A DNA stretch of 8,577 bases from Candidatus Sulfotelmatobacter sp. (GTDB lineage Bacteria; Acidobacteriota; Terriglobia; Terriglobales; SbA1): positions 1-8,577 of the forward strand of contig JASLEQ010000150.1 of assembly GCA_030151135.1 (NCBI GenBank), written 5' to 3'. The notes under the pieces are model-generated. The model did no database searches and was not told the origin of the DNA. It worked only from the letters and a program-made list of their open reading frames with translations. Numbering within the stretch: the stretch's first letter is position 1; the number at the start of each line of letters is the position of its first letter. This document shows, in pieces, positions 6,873 through 8,577 of the stretch. A program made the translations under genes and the position numbers.

Positions 6873-7319
6873 CTACTTGGAAGGCACAGAGTAGTGCGAC
6901 GCGATCAATTGCCACTTGCCCGACTTTTTCATCCAAACGTCGGTGAAACGGTCGTGGTAGTCGTAAGCTTTTTGGCTGTCGACGCCTTTTTCGTGGTACG
7001 TACCGGTTACAACTGCGGTGTCGCCATGAAGTCGAATTCGCATTTCAGGAATCTCAGCGATCTCCACGCGAGTGCCGCTGCTGTTGCTGTAAGCGAGATA
7101 CCCGGTTTTGCTGTACGTGCTGCCGTCTTCGAAGGTGATCACGAAGTCATCGTCTAATGCTGATGCGAAGAGTTGAACCTCGTGACGCTTGTAGCAGTCC
7201 AGGAGCTTGAGTTCAAGCGTTCTAATGCTGGCGGCATCAGACGGCTCCTGTGCCTGGGAACCACCCGGCACAATGGCCGCGCACACGACCACCACCATAA
7301 GAAGTAGGCGTTTCCCCAT
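6873..7319 (-). CDS. Secreted DUF4440/SnoaL-like (NTF2 fold) protein
   Basis: This 148-residue protein starts with a Sec signal peptide (basic MGKR, hydrophobic core, likely cut after SQA at residue 23). The mature part fits the DUF4440 branch of the NTF2-like alpha+beta cone fold: a helix with LELKLLDCYKRHEV (residues 35-48), a DDDFV-TFEDGS strand region (56-68), a GDTAVVTGTYHEKG strand (99-112) and a closing DRFTDVWMKKSGKWQLIASHYS pair of strands (123-144). Members include enzymes and binding proteins; no catalytic set is clear, so the role is unknown. It is transcribed toward the amidase gene, with 48 bases between stops; a 5-bp hairpin there (6848-6860) is too small to call a terminator. 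It diverges from the DUF72 gene across 90 bases. The only Shine-Dalgarno-like sequence before its ATG is a weak GAAG about 10 bases upstream. Confidence 0.85.
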   Translation of the reverse strand: MGKRLLLMVVVVCAAIVPGGSQAQEPSDAASIRTLELKLLDCYKRHEVQLFASALDDDFVITFEDGSTYSKTGYLAYSNSSGTRVEIAEIPEMRIRLHGDTAVVTGTYHEKGVDSQKAYDYHDRFTDVWMKKSGKWQLIASHYSVPSK

Positions 7320-7409
7320 TCGAGCTATTCTTCACATCCGCCAGATGACTACAAGGTTCCTTTCGTCACTAGTCACTGTGCTAGGCTCTCGATTGGCGAT
7401 GTTCGCCCT

Positions 7410-8405
7410 ATGGTCCCACCAGATGCAGACCGTCCTTTTAACGCTTCCAGCCTCAATGGAGGCGGCCAAGCGACAATTCGGATCGGCACCGCGGGATGGT
7501 CGTATAAAGACTGGGAAGGCATTTTCTATCCTCCGGGAATGCAGCGGCGGAAGGTGCATCCACTGGAATACCTGGCGCGATTCTTCGACACCACCGAGAT
7601 CAATACTTCCTTCTACGGTCCATTAAAGCCGGAACTGGCGAAGCTTTGGACCAGGAAGGTCGCCGCGGTCAATCCCAACTTTTTATTCACCGCCAAGTTA
7701 TATCGGGCGTTTACGCACTCTCCCATGGCGGTCATGGAGCCGACTTCGGCGGCCACCATCCGTCCCACCGATGAAGATGAGATCCAGACGCGCGAAGGAC
7801 TCGACGTTCTGGCAAATGATGGCAAACTCGGCGCGCTCCTAATCCAGTTTCCCATCTCATTCAAGAACACTCCGCTGAATCGTGAATACCTCGAACGGCT
7901 GCTACGGCAGTTCATCGAATATCCGCGAGTCGTGGAGGTGCGCGATTCGAGTTGGAATAATTCGGACACGCTGGCGGAGTTCGCGCGCCAGAACGTCTCA
8001 TTCTGTAACATCGATCAACCGGTACTGGGGAAATCCCTTGCTCCGACCGAGCATGTAACCGCACCCATCGCCTATATTCGCCTGCACGGGCGCAACTACG
8101 ACCAGTGGTTCGACGCCGACAACCGCAACGACCGCTACAACTATCTCTACAAAGAATCCGAACTCGTCGACTGGAAGGAACGTATCGAGAACGTGGCGCA
8201 TAAGGCCCAGACAACCTATGTGATCACTAACAATCATTTCGAGAGCAAGGCGGGAGTCAACGCCATCGAACTGAAGTCGATGATCACCCGTACCCGCGTC
8301 GGCGCGCCGCCAACGCTGATTCAAAAATATCCGGAGTTGAGGAAGTTTGCTGACCCGGTGGAAGACGAAAGTGGAGCTTCGGGTCAGATGTCGCTGCTCG
8401 GGTGA
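7410..8405 (+). CDS. DUF72 domain protein (YecE-like)
   Basis: The 331-residue product is a full-length DUF72 protein, a TIM-barrel family of undetermined biochemical function. Family motifs are present in order: IGTAGWSY (25-32), FFDTTEINTSFYG (58-70), LIQFP (144-148), VEVRDSSW (175-182), YIRLHGRN (222-229) and VITNNHFESKAGVNA (271-285). There is no signal peptide, so it is expected in the cytoplasm. The conserved Glu, Arg, His and Asn residues cluster at strand ends as in an active site, but no reaction is established. The C-terminus ends in a flexible acidic and small-residue tail and then QMSLLG, which resembles a sliding-clamp binding peptide. ATG at 7410 is the first ATG of the open frame; it lacks a strong ribosome site, and the domain begins about residue 22, so the exact start is less certain than the gene. 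It is divergent from the DUF4440 gene, with no recognisable shared function. Confidence 0.9.
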   Translation: MVPPDADRPFNASSLNGGGQATIRIGTAGWSYKDWEGIFYPPGMQRRKVHPLEYLARFFDTTEINTSFYGPLKPELAKLWTRKVAAVNPNFLFTAKLYRAFTHSPMAVMEPTSAATIRPTDEDEIQTREGLDVLANDGKLGALLIQFPISFKNTPLNREYLERLLRQFIEYPRVVEVRDSSWNNSDTLAEFARQNVSFCNIDQPVLGKSLAPTEHVTAPIAYIRLHGRNYDQWFDADNRNDRYNYLYKESELVDWKERIENVAHKAQTTYVITNNHFESKAGVNAIELKSMITRTRVGAPPTLIQKYPELRKFADPVEDESGASGQMSLLG

Positions 8406-8412
8406 CACCATA

Positions 8413-8452
8413 ACAGTTGTGTATGTACTTAAAGACAGTTTGGCACATACTT
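8413..8452 (+). repeat. 22-bp-period imperfect direct repeat, operator-like
   Basis: Two 18-base copies, 8413-8430 and 8435-8452, share 13 positions: an identical ACAGTT at the left, TACTT at the right, and a G and an A between. The offset is exactly 22 bases, about two turns of DNA, which would place bound proteins on one face. GTATGT (8421-8426) and ACATAC (8445-8450) also form inverted arms 18 bases apart. The element lies 8 bases after the DUF72 stop and 28 bases before a possible start codon at 8481. Confidence 0.4.
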
Positions 8453-8480
8453 TCAAATCTGTAGCCGGTTTGGAAAGAAT

Positions 8481-8577
8481 ATGGAGTTACGTCGCACTCG
8501 CTTAGTTCTCACTCGATTTTCCGTAGCGCGGAAGCAAACGATCAGAAAATTACGGAGTTCGATCCACGCACTTGTTA
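8481..8577 (+). CDS. Possible start of a gene running off the window (partial)
   Basis: From ATG at 8481 the frame stays open to the window edge (32 codons) and encodes an arginine-rich N-terminus with no recognisable motif. GGAAAG at 8472-8477 is a fair ribosome site and the direct repeat just upstream could be its control region. Against it, three of the 32 codons are TTA, a codon the other genes here use rarely. The stretch may simply be non-coding. Confidence 0.2.
   Translation, partial: MELRRTRLVLTRFSVARKQTIRKLRSSIHALV

Noticed and set aside
7365..7378. Short tandem GTCACTA-GTCACTG in the divergent gap between the DUF4440 and DUF72 genes.
   Set aside because: Two 6-base copies are expected by chance, and no convincing promoter aligns with them.
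7207..7626. Plus-strand frame of 139 codons spanning the start of the DUF4440 gene and the start of the DUF72 gene.
   Set aside because: It overlaps two recognisable genes and has no motif or ribosome site.
8440..8457. TGGCAC at 8441-8446 resembles the -24 half of a sigma-54 promoter.
   Set aside because: At the required distance the -12 element reads TTCA instead of TTGC, lacking the essential GC. It also overlaps the direct repeat.

Overview
The window looks like an ordinary stretch of chromosome from a Gram-negative soil or sediment bacterium, most likely an Acidobacteriota (Terriglobia-like) genome. The evidence is moderately high GC with few TTA/CTA/TCA codons, clear Shine-Dalgarno sites, two twin-arginine (Tat) exported enzymes, a stand-alone PilZ protein, and secreted proteins of types common in that phylum. 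The phylum call is inference from gene content. No rRNA, tRNA, CRISPR array, insertion sequence or phage gene was seen, and no gene-free stretch exceeds 300 bases.

Layout, left to right. (1) Positions 1-84 hold the probable tail of an upstream gene, followed after 14 bases by a TTG-started gene (99-746) for a cytoplasmic transglutaminase-like cysteine-enzyme-fold protein; the two look co-transcribed. (2) A good sigma-70-like promoter (810-838) precedes a 120-residue PilZ protein (878-1240) with both c-di-GMP binding motifs intact. (3) A secreted 332-residue protein with a highly charged central segment and a possibly LolA-like second half (1340-2338) follows. (4) A 6-bp-arm inverted repeat with a T-run, overlapping a promoter with a perfect TATAAT box (2362-2391), separates it from a likely two-gene unit: a Tat-exported GH2 beta-galactosidase-type enzyme (2478-4988) and, 39 bases on, a Tat-exported amidase-signature enzyme (5028-6824). 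(5) Converging on these is a small secreted DUF4440/SnoaL-like protein on the minus strand (6873-7319), and diverging from it is a DUF72 (YecE-like) protein (7410-8405). (6) The last 170 bases contain a 22-bp-period imperfect direct repeat and perhaps the start of another gene (from 8481).

The clearest functional unit is the GH2-amidase pair: both are predicted to be exported folded through Tat and to act outside the cytoplasm, one on a beta-glycoside and the other on an amide. I do not see a complete undescribed system. The items most worth a second look are the MutS-like clamp-binding pentapeptide at the end of the DUF72 protein, the possible GatC-like N-terminal segment of the exported amidase, the dual terminator/operator-promoter site at 2362-2391, and the helically phased direct repeat at 8413-8452.
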